Shown here in pieces: positions 9,442 through 18,855 of a DNA stretch of 64,000 bases. Within the stretch, counting starts at the first letter, position 1; every line of letters begins with the position of its first letter. Source of the DNA: Caproicibacter fermentans (lineage in GTDB: Bacteria > Bacillota > Clostridia > Oscillospirales > Acutalibacteraceae); the NCBI RefSeq assembly GCF_009746625.1, contig NZ_VWXL01000014.1:62001-126000 (forward strand), given 5' to 3'. The notes under the pieces were generated by a model. It saw only the letters and a list, made by a program, of their open reading frames with translations, was not told the DNA's origin and ran no database searches. A program made the translations under genes and the position numbers.

Positions 9442-9463
9442 GGCCCCGCCGTTCGGCGGGGCC
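9442..9463. terminator. Bidirectional hairpin terminator between mcp and the MBL-fold gene
   Basis: A perfect 9-bp GC stem (GGCCCCGCC/GGCGGGGCC) with a GTTC loop, flanked by six A on the left (a U-run for leftward transcripts) and a short TTAA on the right. It sits between two converging genes. Confidence 0.75.
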
Positions 9464-9601
9464 TTAACCTGCTATTGCATAAAATCAACCGGCTGGCCGC
9501 ACCTGTAAATTTCGGCCAAAGACTTTTTCGGCTTTGCGGCCGGGAGTTTTCGCGCGATTTTTCAGCGGCGTGTCCCATTTTTCCGAGGGAAAGCTTCTAT
9601 A

Positions 9602-10318
9602 TTAATCGATCGTCAGAATTTCGCCGCGGCTGCGGTAGAACAGGATGTTGTTCAGCCAGGGCTTCAGCGCCGGATCGGTTTTCAGGGAGTCGTAAAATTC
9701 CGTGTCGCCGAACGAGTGCATGGGAACAACGGCCCGGGCGCCGACGGTTTTCATAAAATAGCTCAGACCGAGCAGGGCGTTTTCTTTTTGCCGCGGGTCG
9801 ACGGGAAGAAACGCAACGTCGATTTTCTCACCGCGCAGCGTGTCGATCTGTTCCCGAAAGCGACGTCCCATTTCTTCGTTGTCTTCCTCGGGCTCCCCAT
9901 CCCAGTGCCACCAGTTCAGGTCGCCCGCGTGGTAGAGATTCAGCCCGTCAACCCGAACCAGAAACGCGACGCCCAGATCCGTCGATTCCAGCGCATGTAC
10001 GGTCAGGTCGCCAAGGTCTACGGTTTGGCCGGGGGCGATTTTCACGGCGTCCTCGGGCGGGCGGATCTCATCAGCGACGACGTAGCGAATTTGTTTGACG
10101 GTTTTGCGCCAGCTGAAAACCCTGGGGCTGTAATGGTCCGGGTGACTGTGGGAGGAAAACACGACGACGTTTTTCTCACGGATTTCCTCCGGGTCAATCA
10201 CACCTTTTGACAGCCCGCAGCCTTTGGGAGTATCGAGATAATAGTCAAAGATCAAAAAATGGCGGGCGGTTTCCAGGGAGAAGCCGCTGTGGTACAAATA
10301 TCGGATTTCTATGCTCAT
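9602..10318 (-). CDS. Metallo-beta-lactamase-fold hydrolase (UlaG/YtnP-like)
   Basis: A 238-residue metallo-beta-lactamase-fold protein with metal-binding HSHPDH (in SSHSHPDHYSP) and a second metal site in YHAGDLNWWHWDGE, followed by VVPMHSFGD. The fold and the HxHxDH motif are clear, but the substrate is not: relatives include UlaG-type lactonases and general hydrolases. The ATG at 10318 has GGAGGA seven bases upstream; an earlier in-frame ATG at 10354 lies inside the promoter and has no binding site. Monocistronic, with its own extended -10 promoter and a terminator about 140 bases after the stop. Confidence 0.82.
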   Translation of the reverse strand: MSIEIRYLYHSGFSLETARHFLIFDYYLDTPKGCGLSKGVIDPEEIREKNVVVFSSHSHPDHYSPRVFSWRKTVKQIRYVVADEIRPPEDAVKIAPGQTVDLGDLTVHALESTDLGVAFLVRVDGLNLYHAGDLNWWHWDGEPEEDNEEMGRRFREQIDTLRGEKIDVAFLPVDPRQKENALLGLSYFMKTVGARAVVPMHSFGDTEFYDSLKTDPALKPWLNNILFYRSRGEILTID

Positions 10319-10342
10319 CGATCGTTCCTCCGTTTTTCCCCT

Positions 10343-10348
10343 ATTATA
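10343..10348 (-). promoter_or_regulatory. Extended -10 promoter of the MBL-fold gene
   Basis: Leftward TGGTATAAT (extended -10) lies 25 bases before the ATG at 10318. No convincing -35 is seen, as is common with TGn extended sites. The element lies just after the stop of the P-type ATPase gene. Confidence 0.55.
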
Positions 10349-10375
10349 CCACAACCCGAAAGCAGAGAATAGCTT

Positions 10376-13024
10376 TCAGCGGCTCATGCGGCGCTGGACT
10401 GCTTTGACCGCTTCCACAACCGGCAGAATCAGCAGGGCGATTCCGATGGAAATCAGGTATTGGCGCGGAGTCAGGGATATGAGCGAAAAGGCCAGGGAAA
10501 GGAACGGCAGCTCCACCATCGCAAAGGTCAGCAGCAGCGACAGGAGCATGGTTCCAAGCAGAATCAGATTCTGTCCGTGCAGGAGGAAAACGGAGCCCCT
10601 GCGGGAACGCAGATTAAAGGAATGGAAAATTTCGCACATCGACAGCGTCACAAAAGCCATGGTGGTTCCTGTGTCCGGCCCGCTTCCGCTGCCGGCCCAG
10701 TAAGATGCAAGGGTCAAAACGGCGACCGTGGCGCCCTGATAGAGCACGTCGGCTCCAAGTCCGTTCGCGAACAGGCTTTCACTTTTTCCGCGCGGCGGAC
10801 GGTTCATAATCCCGTGCTCCGCGCGTTCCGTCCCCAGGGCGACGGCGGGCAGGCTGTCTGTGATCAGGTTGATCCACAGAATGTGAATGGGCCGGAACAG
10901 CGAGAAGCCGAGCAGCGTTGCGGCAAAGATGGAGATAACCTCGCTGAGGTTCGAAGACAGCAGAAACTGGACGGTTTTCAATATGTTGTCGTAGATTCTG
11001 CGGCCTTCCCGCACGGCGTAAACGATCGTGGCGAAGTTGTCGTCCGCCAGCACCATATCCGCCGCGTTCTTGGTCACATCCGTTCCCGTAATTCCCATTC
11101 CGACGCCGATGTCCGCGGTTTTCAGGGCGGGCGCATCGTTTACGCCGTCCCCGGTCATGGCGGTGACCAGCCCAAGGTCTTTCAGGGCGCGTACAATTCG
11201 TACTTTATGCTCCGGCTGAACTCTTGCGTAGGCTCCGCAGCGGAGGACGGCTTCCTTTAATTCCTCGTCTGTCAAACGGTCCAGCTCGCTTCCGGTCATC
11301 ACGGGATCGCCGGGTTCCGCAATGCCGATCTGGGCAGCGATCGCCGCGGCGGTGTCGCGATGGTCCCCCGTGATCATGACCGGGCGGATTCCGGCCCGCC
11401 GGCACTCGCGCACGGCTTCGGCCGCCTCCTCCCGCACGGGGTCGATCATGCCGGCAAGACCCAGGAACGTCAGGCCGGATTCCAGCTTTTCGGGGGAAAG
11501 ATCATCCGGCAGGGCGGGGAGCTTTTTTTGGGCGGCGGCGAGGACGCGAAGCGCCCGGTTTGCCATTTCCCGATTGGAGCCGATGATCTTCCGCCGCAAC
11601 TCTTCCGACATCGGAACGACGGCGCCGTCCGACAATACGCTGTCGCAGCGTTTCAGAATTTCATCCGGAGCGCCCTTGGTATATTGAACCACGCTGCCGT
11701 CAGGCAGGCCGTGCAGGGTGGTCATCATCTTCCGCATTGAGTCGAACGGGGCCTCGCCGAGGCGTGGAAATTCGGAGTCCAGAGTGTTCTTGTCGAGCCC
11801 TTCCTTCCGCGCAAATGCAACCAGCGCGTTTTCCGTCGGCTCGCCTACGATTTCTCCGGTCTGCGAATTCAGCCGGGAATCGCTGCAAAGGGCAAAAGCC
11901 CTGACAAGAAGCGGAAGGTCGCCGAACGAGTCCACAACCGTCATCCGGTTCTGCGTCAGCGTGCCGGTTTTGTCCGTGCAGATCACCTGTGTGCAGCCAA
12001 GGGTTTCCACAGCGGTTAATTTTCGGATAATAGCGCTGCGGGCCGACATTTTGGAAACGCCGATGGAGAGCACGATGGTCACCACGGCGGCCAGGCCCTC
12101 CGGAACGGCGGCGACGGCAAGGCTTACCGCAAGCAGGAAAGAGTTCAGAACGGATTGTGTGCTGTAATTGTGGCTGGTGAACAGGCTGAAAGCGAAGATG
12201 AACGCGCAGATGCCCAGCACGCCCAGGCTCAGCAGGCGGCTCAGCTGATTCAGCCTCTGCTGAAGCGGGGTTTCCTCATCCTTTGCTTTCGCGAGGGTAT
12301 CCGCGATCTTTCCCATTTCCGTTTCCATGCCGGTCGCGGTGACGACGCCGGTCCCGCGTCCGTACACGGCGCTGCCGCCCAGATAAGCCATGTTTTTGCG
12401 GTCGCCGAGCGGGACGCCGCCCTCCGGCGCGTCAAGCGCGTCCGGGCTTTTGTCCACGGGGACGGATTCCCCGGTCAGCGCGGCTTCCTCGATTTTCAGG
12501 GAGGCCGATTCCAGGATACGCAGGTCCGCCGGCACGGCGTCGCCCGCTTCCAGCAGTACGATATCTCCCGTTACCAGTTCGGCGGAGGGGACCGATAGAA
12601 CCTCTCCGCCGCGCCTGACCCTGGCGCGGGAAGCGGTCATGCTTTGAAGTGCCTCAATCGCCTTTTCCGATTTGCTTTCCTGCACAATCCCGAGAATCGA
12701 GTTGAGCACAACCACGAATAAAATGACGGAGGCGTCCGCGGCTTCCCCCAGCAGGCCTGAGATGAGCGCGGCGGCAAGCAGAATCAGAATCATCGGGTTC
12801 AGAAGCTGCTCCTTCAGACGGACCAGCATGGATTTTTTTTCAGCGTCTTTCAGACGGTTTGGCCCTCGCTCTTCCAGACGGCGTTCCGCCTCTTCCGGCG
12901 TAAGGCCGTCGCGGCGGCTGCCAAGCTCGTTCATCACGGCGCCGGAATCTTTCAGATAATCGTTTATGGGCGATTCCCCCTTTCGCGCGGATTCTGTTCT
13001 TATCGTGTCCCGTTTCTGTAACAA
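10376..13024 (-). CDS. PMCA-type P-type cation ATPase, likely Mn2+/Ca2+ exporter
   Basis: 882 residues, a full P2-type ATPase: actuator loop with TGES, M4 motif VPEGL, phosphorylation site CTDKTGTLT, hinge MTGDGVNDAPALK, and M5/M6 residues in NLITDSLPAVALG, followed by a C-terminal four-helix unit. These residues are those of Ca2+/Mn2+ pumps rather than Cu/Zn (no CPC) or K+ pumps. It exports a divalent cation from the cytoplasm using ATP. The 5' region is a yybP-ykoY riboswitch, a Mn2+ sensor, so Mn2+ efflux is the more likely physiological role. The start is a TTG with AAGGAG ten bases upstream; the N-terminal helix before it matches family members. Confidence 0.93.
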   Translation of the reverse strand: MLQKRDTIRTESARKGESPINDYLKDSGAVMNELGSRRDGLTPEEAERRLEERGPNRLKDAEKKSMLVRLKEQLLNPMILILLAAALISGLLGEAADASVILFVVVLNSILGIVQESKSEKAIEALQSMTASRARVRRGGEVLSVPSAELVTGDIVLLEAGDAVPADLRILESASLKIEEAALTGESVPVDKSPDALDAPEGGVPLGDRKNMAYLGGSAVYGRGTGVVTATGMETEMGKIADTLAKAKDEETPLQQRLNQLSRLLSLGVLGICAFIFAFSLFTSHNYSTQSVLNSFLLAVSLAVAAVPEGLAAVVTIVLSIGVSKMSARSAIIRKLTAVETLGCTQVICTDKTGTLTQNRMTVVDSFGDLPLLVRAFALCSDSRLNSQTGEIVGEPTENALVAFARKEGLDKNTLDSEFPRLGEAPFDSMRKMMTTLHGLPDGSVVQYTKGAPDEILKRCDSVLSDGAVVPMSEELRRKIIGSNREMANRALRVLAAAQKKLPALPDDLSPEKLESGLTFLGLAGMIDPVREEAAEAVRECRRAGIRPVMITGDHRDTAAAIAAQIGIAEPGDPVMTGSELDRLTDEELKEAVLRCGAYARVQPEHKVRIVRALKDLGLVTAMTGDGVNDAPALKTADIGVGMGITGTDVTKNAADMVLADDNFATIVYAVREGRRIYDNILKTVQFLLSSNLSEVISIFAATLLGFSLFRPIHILWINLITDSLPAVALGTERAEHGIMNRPPRGKSESLFANGLGADVLYQGATVAVLTLASYWAGSGSGPDTGTTMAFVTLSMCEIFHSFNLRSRRGSVFLLHGQNLILLGTMLLSLLLTFAMVELPFLSLAFSLISLTPRQYLISIGIALLILPVVEAVKAVQRRMSR

Positions 13025-13063
13025 TTTCCGCTGTCTCCTTTCAAATTTTCAAGATCCGGCATA

Positions 13064-13190
13064 GAAAAAGACCTCTGCCGGAAATCGAACTTTCCGGTAA
13101 AGGTCTTGCTTTCCAAAATAATTTGGATCGGAGGCCAGAAGCATTCGCAACGGTTGTTGACCTTCCGAAATTCAGCTACTCCCCTTTATC
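13064..13190 (-). ncRNA. yybP-ykoY (Mn2+-sensing) riboswitch with terminator
   Basis: Read leftward the leader begins AAAGGGGAGUAGC, the hallmark 5' loop of yybP-ykoY. It continues with a GGUCAACA segment and ends GCAAGACCUUUACCGG, whose 3' part forms the terminator: a stem from AAGACCUUUACCGGAAA to UUUCCGGCAGAGGUCUU, then UUUUUCUAU (13064-13107). Known members bind Mn2+ and disrupt the terminator, turning on Mn2+ exporters, so the downstream ATPase should be induced by Mn2+. The element ends 40 bases before the ATPase start. A plausible leftward -10 (TATGAT) lies near 13223-13228 but its -35 is poor. Confidence 0.88.
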
Positions 13191-13291
13191 ATGGGTGGAT
13201 AATTTTTACGATTTACCATATCATAACAGATCCGTATCTCGAATTAATTCTACTATGAAATATTGATAAGAAATTTGCAGCAGCCGGTCTC

Positions 13292-13320
13292 TTGACATGC
13301 ACGAAAAGGCGCTTTATACT
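13292..13320 (+). promoter_or_regulatory. Sigma-A promoter of the AEC carrier gene
   Basis: TTGACA, 17 bases, TATACT: a near-consensus vegetative promoter pointing right, 85 bases before the ATG of the AEC gene. It is divergent from the riboswitch. Confidence 0.85.
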
Positions 13321-13404
13321 TACTTAGAACCTTATCAAAACAGGTAATCCGGCTACTTTCGACCCTTGCTGGAACACAGCCTGAAAACAGCAGGGAGATT
13401 GAAA

Positions 13405-14328
13405 ATGTTATCGTTATTTCTCAGTGTTTTGCTGAAAGTGGCCGTTCTTTTTTTCATGGTGGCCGCAGGTTATTTCTGTGGAAAACTGAATCTGATTTCT
13501 GACGGCGGAGCAAAGGAGATGACCGCCGTCCTTTTTTGGATTGTCACCCCGTGCCTGGTGGTTGCTTCCCTGCAGAGCATGATCGGAAAAGTCAGCGTGG
13601 GCAGCATCTTTCTTTCCGGCGCGCTGTCCGTCATCTGTATTGCGGTCAGTATCGGAGTCAGTTTTCTGCTGTACCGAAAGCATCCGTCGGAACGCCGAAG
13701 AATTCTTCGTTTCGCGGCCTCCTATTCCAACTGCGGCTTTATGGGGCTCCCGCTGGTAAACGCGGTTCTCGGCGGACAGGGGGTCGCGTACGCCTCCATG
13801 TTTATCGCCGCGTTCAATCTGTTCGTCTGGACGCACGGCGTATCGTGCATGAAGAAAGAGCCGGGCATCGATTATAAAAAGGCGATTCTGAATCCGGGAA
13901 TCATCGGACTTGCAATCGGCCTTGCCCTTTTTGTGTTGTCTGCCCGCCTGCCGGAAGTGATTCTGTCCCCGATGGAATATTTTTCAGACCTGAATACGCC
14001 GCTTGCCATGCTGGTGGTCGGGGTCTATATTTCGGAGATTCCTCTGAAAGAGCTTTTCGCCGATACCGATCTGTACCATCTTTCGCTGATCCGGCTGCTG
14101 GTGGTTCCCGTTCTCTGCTTTCTCATTCTGCTGCCTCTGCATGTTGACCGGACGATTTTTACCACGCTGCTGATTCTTTCCTCCGCGCCGTCCGCCGCCA
14201 ATTCGGTGATGTTCGCGGCGCAGTTCGGCGGCGACACGAGGCTGGGCTCCAAAGCGGTGGCGCTGACAACGCTCTTTTCCGCGCTGACGATGCCGCTTTT
14301 TCCGATCCTTGTGGATTGCTTTTACTGA
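13405..14328 (+). CDS. AEC family (auxin efflux carrier-like) membrane transporter
   Basis: A 307-residue integral membrane protein with about ten hydrophobic helices and the AEC pattern: AAGYFCGKLNLIS at the first helix, SYSNCGFMGLPLVNAVLGG in the N-half, and SAPSAANSVMFAAQFGGD at the crossover of the C-half. Bacterial members move small carboxylates such as malate or malonate, but the substrate here cannot be told. The ATG at 13405 has GGGAG seven bases upstream and is preferred to the TTG at 13366. It has its own consensus promoter and a terminator directly after the stop, so it is monocistronic. Confidence 0.88.
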   Translation: MLSLFLSVLLKVAVLFFMVAAGYFCGKLNLISDGGAKEMTAVLFWIVTPCLVVASLQSMIGKVSVGSIFLSGALSVICIAVSIGVSFLLYRKHPSERRRILRFAASYSNCGFMGLPLVNAVLGGQGVAYASMFIAAFNLFVWTHGVSCMKKEPGIDYKKAILNPGIIGLAIGLALFVLSARLPEVILSPMEYFSDLNTPLAMLVVGVYISEIPLKELFADTDLYHLSLIRLLVVPVLCFLILLPLHVDRTIFTTLLILSSAPSAANSVMFAAQFGGDTRLGSKAVALTTLFSALTMPLFPILVDCFY

Positions 14329-14346
14329 TTCTTTCCTGAAAAAAGA

Positions 14347-14390
14347 GGTCCGGTTCCGATCTGCTCGGGACCAGGGCCTTTTTTCTTTTT
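14347..14390 (+). terminator. Rho-independent terminator of the AEC gene
   Basis: An imperfect stem of about 13 bp (GGTCCGGTTCCGA against TCGGGACCAGGGCC) followed by TTTTTTCTTTTT, 18 bases after the stop. Confidence 0.75.
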
Positions 14391-14556
14391 CGCGGTGTTT
14401 TGCGTGAGCTTTGCAACAGCTAACTTGCTGTATATATTACATAAAAAACTACATTTTGTATTAGAATTCGACCGGTTATGTTGGGAATCAGGACGAAACG
14501 TCAGAATTGCAAGGAATGTGCTGCCCTTCCCCGGAATTCTTTTGCAATCGGCAGGA

Positions 14557-17500
14557 TTATTTAACGATCCGTATTTTACTTCCGTTTACTCCTTTTTGTA
14601 TAACAATTTGACGGTCGATTTGTTCCCGGAGTTCAGCGACATGAGAGATAATGCCGACCAGCCGGTTTCCTTCCGCGAGGCCGGCCAGGGTTGCGATTGC
14701 CTGTTGGCGGGATTCCTCGTCCAGAGAACCGAACCCTTCGTCAATAAACATGGTTTCAATTCGGACGCCTCCCGCGAAGCTTTGGACGACGTCGGACAGT
14801 CCGAGCGCGAGCGAAAGCGACGCCTTGAAGGATTCCCCGCCGGACAAAGAGCGGACGTCCCTCGTTTTGCCGTTGTAGTTGTCCAGCACATCGATCTCCA
14901 GCCCGGAGCGGGAGCGCAGATCGGAGGAATTTTGGCGGCGGAGCAGAACATACCTGCCGTTCGTCATTCCGGAAAGCCGCTGGTTTGCCTGCTCCAGAAC
15001 ACGGGTGAAATACGCCGCCTGAACATACTGCTCAAAGTCGAGCTTCTGTTTTCCGCTCTGTTCTCCGTTGGCAGTTCTGGAAAGGCCACGCACGCAGGCG
15101 TACTGCTCTTCCAGCTCCATTCGGCTTTTCAGCGCTTCCGCAATTCGCGCTTCAACCCCGCGGTTCTGCTGCAGCCGGGCGGAAAACGTGTGGAAAGTAT
15201 TTTCCCTTGACAGCTGATTTTCCTGCTCCTCGGCGAGTTCCCGCTCCAGCGCGGTCAAGTCGGCGGGCGTTTTTCCGGCGGTTTCTTCCGTGAGACGGCG
15301 GACGGCGTCCTCCGTCCGGATCCAGTCGTCCCGATAGTCCGACTGATGCTGGCGCAGCGCCTCCATCCGCTCGGCGGGAAGAACGCAGCCAAGGTATTCT
15401 TCTTCCGTGTGGAATCCGGATTCGGTCAGACGGAGCCGGTATTCCTGTTCCAGCTCCTCCGCCTGCCTGCGGGCGGTTTCCAGCTTTCTGCGGTTGTCGG
15501 AAAGGACCGCTGCCGCTCCGTCCCGGTCACTGAGGCAGGAACGGTAGGCGCTTTCCGATTTTTGAAGCGCCTGCTTCATTTCGTCGAGCCTGCCGCTCAG
15601 TTCCTTCAGGCTTCGCCGTGCCTCCTCCTTTGTCGGGAAAGGGAGAGAGGCTTGTGCGGAAAAGGCTTCGGCCCGTTTTGCTTCCAGCGACGCCGTCAGG
15701 GTGTTTTTTGCTTCGCGCCGTGTTTCCAGTTCGAGGCCGGCAGCTTCCAGACTTTCCTCAGCCCGGCGCAGCTGCGCGGAGCATTCCGCTTTTCTTCCGC
15801 ATCGCTGTTCCTGGGCTTTCAGGTTTTCCAGCGCGCGCCTCCGAGTCTGTTCGGCCTGTGAACCGGCCTCACGCGCCCGGCGTTCCAGAGCCTGCACGTT
15901 TTCGTCCCCCGTGACGCCGCCAAGAAGATCGTCGACGGCCTTCCGAAGGTTTTCCCGGTCGGACAGAATCCGTGTTTCCGCGGCTTTCAGCCTGAGACCG
16001 GAGCTTTCCAGCGCGCCGTGCAGACGGTCGCGCTCCGCTTTCAGTCTTCGCAGCTCGTCTTCCGACACGGCCGACGCGTCAGCCGCCGCGGGGCGCGGGT
16101 GGCTGAGCGAGCCACAGACAGGGCAGGGGATGCCGTCTTTCAAGGCGGACGCAAGAATTCCGGCCTGCTGCCGCAGGAAAGCCTGTTCCGCCAGATCGTA
16201 GGCGGCGTTTGCCTCCCGATAGCCGGATTCCTCTTTCAGATACCCGGAACGCATCGACCGGTACCCGTCGATCAGCGTCCGGATTTTTCCGACGGAGTCC
16301 AGAATGCCGGAAAGAACTTCGCAGGTTTTGCGGGATGCTTCTTCCTCCGTTTTGGCGGCGAGGCGTTCTGTTTCGGCGTCCGCGAGCGTTTCGAGCTCCG
16401 CCCGCAGCCGGTCGCGCTGCGACGCGAGGGCTTTCTTCTTTTGCTCCAGATGCTCCAGCAGTTTGTCCTGCTCTTCACGGGAACGTTCCAGATCCGCGGC
16501 CTGCCGTTCCAGAGTTTTCGCTTTTTGGTAGCCCGGCAGCGCGGCGGTGAGGGTTGCGATTCTGCCCGCGAGCCGTTCGCGTTCGGGCTCTTTTGCCCGT
16601 GTTGCTTCCGCAGCCGCGCTCAGTCCGGTAAGAGCGCCGTCCGCCTCGGCGACCTTTTTTGCAAGCGACGCAATTTCCTCTTCCAGAGTGTGCACGGCGT
16701 TCTTTTCCCGAAGAAAAGACAGCCGCGCGGGGGTGACGCGGGATTCGGCCAGCTCCGCGGCGCGGAGAAGCTTTGCCTGCCGCTCCGTTTCCTCACGCTG
16801 CTCCAGTAATTCCGCCCGGTGCTTTTGCGCCGATTCCAGCGCGGTGAACGTCTGCGCGGTCTGCCGCGCGGCGGCGAGGGCGGCAATCAGGCCGGAGGTT
16901 TTCTCCCTTGCCGCCGCGAGGTCGCTTTCGGCGGCTTTTCGCTTCAGGCTGTTCTCCCGGTTTTCTGCGCGGAGAAGCTCCAGAACCCGGGGAATCAGGT
17001 TGACGTCTTTGTCGCCAAGGCAGGAGGAGAGGGCCTCGCGAAGCGGGCCGTCTTCTTCGGGGCGGATTAGCGCGGCGTCCTGCAGAATGCCGCGCGCTCC
17101 GTCCTCCCAGCCGTGTCTCAGCTCCAGCTCCCGCTGTTTCAACAGTTCTTCCATGCGGCGGAACAGATCGGTGGAAAACACGCGGCGGAAGATTTCCGCC
17201 CGCTCGCTGCTTTCGGCGAGGAGCAGGTCCAGAAATTCCCCCTGCGCGATCATGGCCAACTGCTTGAACTGCCGGTGGTCGATGCCGAGCAGGCGGATCA
17301 CTTCCCGCGTGACATGGGAACTGCCCGTCCGGACGGAGCCGTCCGGCAGGGTAAGAACGGCGTCCGCGTTTTCCGCCGTTTCCCCCGCGCCGTTCTTTTT
17401 GGGGCGGAGGTAACGGGGATTTCTGAGAATTTTGTATTCCTTCCCCGCATGGGAAAAGGTCAGCTCCACAAAGGTCTTGGTTTCCGGCGAGGCAAAATTG

Positions 17501-17703
17501 CTGCGAAGCGTGTCCACGGTGCGGGTGGAACCGCTGACGTCGCCGAACAGGGCGAACGAAATCGCGTCGAAAATCGTGGTCTTGCCCGCGCCGGTATCCC
17601 CGCAGATCAGAAATAATCCGCCGGAGCCAAACTCCCGCAGCGGAACTTCCACACGCCCGGCATAGGGGCCGAACGCGCTGACGACAAGGTCCAGCGGCTT
17701 CAT
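14557..17703 (-). CDS. sbcC: DNA double-strand-break repair nuclease, ATPase subunit SbcC
   Basis: 1048 residues: an N-terminal ABC-type head with P-loop GDTGAGKTT, two very long Glu/Arg/Ala-rich coiled-coil arms, a CPVCGS zinc-hook motif at mid-protein, and a C-terminal head with signature LSGGESFKASLSLALGL and Walker B MFIDEGFGSLD. With SbcD it forms the Mre11-Rad50-type complex that cleaves hairpins and protein-blocked DNA ends. It overlaps sbcD by four bases (ATGA), so the two are co-translated. Size and motifs are standard for the family. Confidence 0.97.
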   Translation of the reverse strand: MKPLDLVVSAFGPYAGRVEVPLREFGSGGLFLICGDTGAGKTTIFDAISFALFGDVSGSTRTVDTLRSNFASPETKTFVELTFSHAGKEYKILRNPRYLRPKKNGAGETAENADAVLTLPDGSVRTGSSHVTREVIRLLGIDHRQFKQLAMIAQGEFLDLLLAESSERAEIFRRVFSTDLFRRMEELLKQRELELRHGWEDGARGILQDAALIRPEEDGPLREALSSCLGDKDVNLIPRVLELLRAENRENSLKRKAAESDLAAAREKTSGLIAALAAARQTAQTFTALESAQKHRAELLEQREETERQAKLLRAAELAESRVTPARLSFLREKNAVHTLEEEIASLAKKVAEADGALTGLSAAAEATRAKEPERERLAGRIATLTAALPGYQKAKTLERQAADLERSREEQDKLLEHLEQKKKALASQRDRLRAELETLADAETERLAAKTEEEASRKTCEVLSGILDSVGKIRTLIDGYRSMRSGYLKEESGYREANAAYDLAEQAFLRQQAGILASALKDGIPCPVCGSLSHPRPAAADASAVSEDELRRLKAERDRLHGALESSGLRLKAAETRILSDRENLRKAVDDLLGGVTGDENVQALERRAREAGSQAEQTRRRALENLKAQEQRCGRKAECSAQLRRAEESLEAAGLELETRREAKNTLTASLEAKRAEAFSAQASLPFPTKEEARRSLKELSGRLDEMKQALQKSESAYRSCLSDRDGAAAVLSDNRRKLETARRQAEELEQEYRLRLTESGFHTEEEYLGCVLPAERMEALRQHQSDYRDDWIRTEDAVRRLTEETAGKTPADLTALERELAEEQENQLSRENTFHTFSARLQQNRGVEARIAEALKSRMELEEQYACVRGLSRTANGEQSGKQKLDFEQYVQAAYFTRVLEQANQRLSGMTNGRYVLLRRQNSSDLRSRSGLEIDVLDNYNGKTRDVRSLSGGESFKASLSLALGLSDVVQSFAGGVRIETMFIDEGFGSLDEESRQQAIATLAGLAEGNRLVGIISHVAELREQIDRQIVIQKGVNGSKIRIVK

Positions 17704-18851
17704 ACGGTTTCCTCCCCGGCTTCTTCTATGATTTTGCCGATAATTTCACGCTCCCGTTCGGACATCGGCGATCCGCTGCGGTCCCGGTAAAATTCCTCGA
17801 ACAGCTGCATCGGCGTTCTGCGGGAAGGGTCCCCCGCCGCAGCTGTTCCGGAGTTTTCGGCGTTCATCCTCCTGTTTTCAAAATCAATTCGCATCAGGTT
17901 GGGGTAGACGGCGCGAAGTTTTCCGGCCGGGTCCGCGATTTCGTCTTCATCGGTCAGAACCGCGCGGATATAATCCTCCGGGTTTGCGCCCGCGACGGTC
18001 TCCGGGGCGGTCAGCTCGGCGATCGGGCCCCGGATTTCCCGCATGTCGCGCAGCGGCTTTAAGGGGATTTGGGTCAGCTCCAGCTTTCCTTTTTCCCCCA
18101 GCTCGATCACGGTCACGCTCTTTTTCTGCCGTGCCTCCGAAAACGAATATTTCAGCGGCGAACCCGCGTAGCGCACGGAATCCCGTCCGATCTTCTGGGG
18201 ACCGTGCAGGTGGCCGAGCGCGACGTAATCGAATCCGTCAAAGGCGGAAACGTCCACGCTGTCGAGGCCTCCGACGGAAACTGTCTCGCTGTCGCAGCGG
18301 AGCGGCTCGCTGGAACCGCTGATGACAAACTGATGGGCGACGAGAATGTTCCGTTTGTCGGGACAAAGAGCCGCCGTTTCAATCGCCGCGCGAACCGCGC
18401 CGTCGTAGCTGCCCGTTTTTTCCGCGCCGAAGAAAGGCTGCGCGGCGGCCGGGCGCAAAAACGGCAGAAGATAAATATGTACGGCGCCGAAGGAATCGGA
18501 AAGATCGGCGCGGGGGACGGTCCCCTGAAACGTTCCCGCGATGGTGACGCGGTGTTCTCGCATAATGCGGCTGCCGAAATCGAGCCGCTCCGGCGAATCG
18601 TGGTTTCCGCTGATGGCGAAGACCGGGATTCCGCGCCCGGCCAGCTCGGTCAGGAAGTCGTCCAGCAGCGTGACGGCCTCCCCGACCGGAATGCTCCGGT
18701 CGTAGAGGTCGCCCGCAATGAGGACGGCGTCCGGCTTTACGTCCCCCGCAATTCCCACAATCTGTTCCAGAATAAAACGCTGGTCGTCCAGCATGCTGAA
18801 CTCGCAGACGCGTTTGCCGATGTGAAGGTCGGAAAGATGAAGCAGTTTCAT
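17700..18851 (-). CDS. sbcD: DNA repair exonuclease subunit SbcD
   Basis: A 383-residue calcineurin-like phosphoesterase with all metal motifs: LSDLHIGK, GDLYDRS, ISGNHDS, VAHQFV and GHLHGPQ. It is the nuclease partner of SbcC. The ATG at 18851 (MKLLHLSDLHIG) is chosen because the motif-bearing N-terminus of the family begins there. The longer reading frame upstream would run through the glyoxalase gene. The start lies four bases after the glyoxalase stop and lacks a strong binding site, so translation is probably coupled. Confidence 0.95.
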   Translation of the reverse strand: MKLLHLSDLHIGKRVCEFSMLDDQRFILEQIVGIAGDVKPDAVLIAGDLYDRSIPVGEAVTLLDDFLTELAGRGIPVFAISGNHDSPERLDFGSRIMREHRVTIAGTFQGTVPRADLSDSFGAVHIYLLPFLRPAAAQPFFGAEKTGSYDGAVRAAIETAALCPDKRNILVAHQFVISGSSEPLRCDSETVSVGGLDSVDVSAFDGFDYVALGHLHGPQKIGRDSVRYAGSPLKYSFSEARQKKSVTVIELGEKGKLELTQIPLKPLRDMREIRGPIAELTAPETVAGANPEDYIRAVLTDEDEIADPAGKLRAVYPNLMRIDFENRRMNAENSGTAAAGDPSRRTPMQLFEEFYRDRSGSPMSEREREIIGKIIEEAGEETV

Positions 18852-18855
18852 CGGA

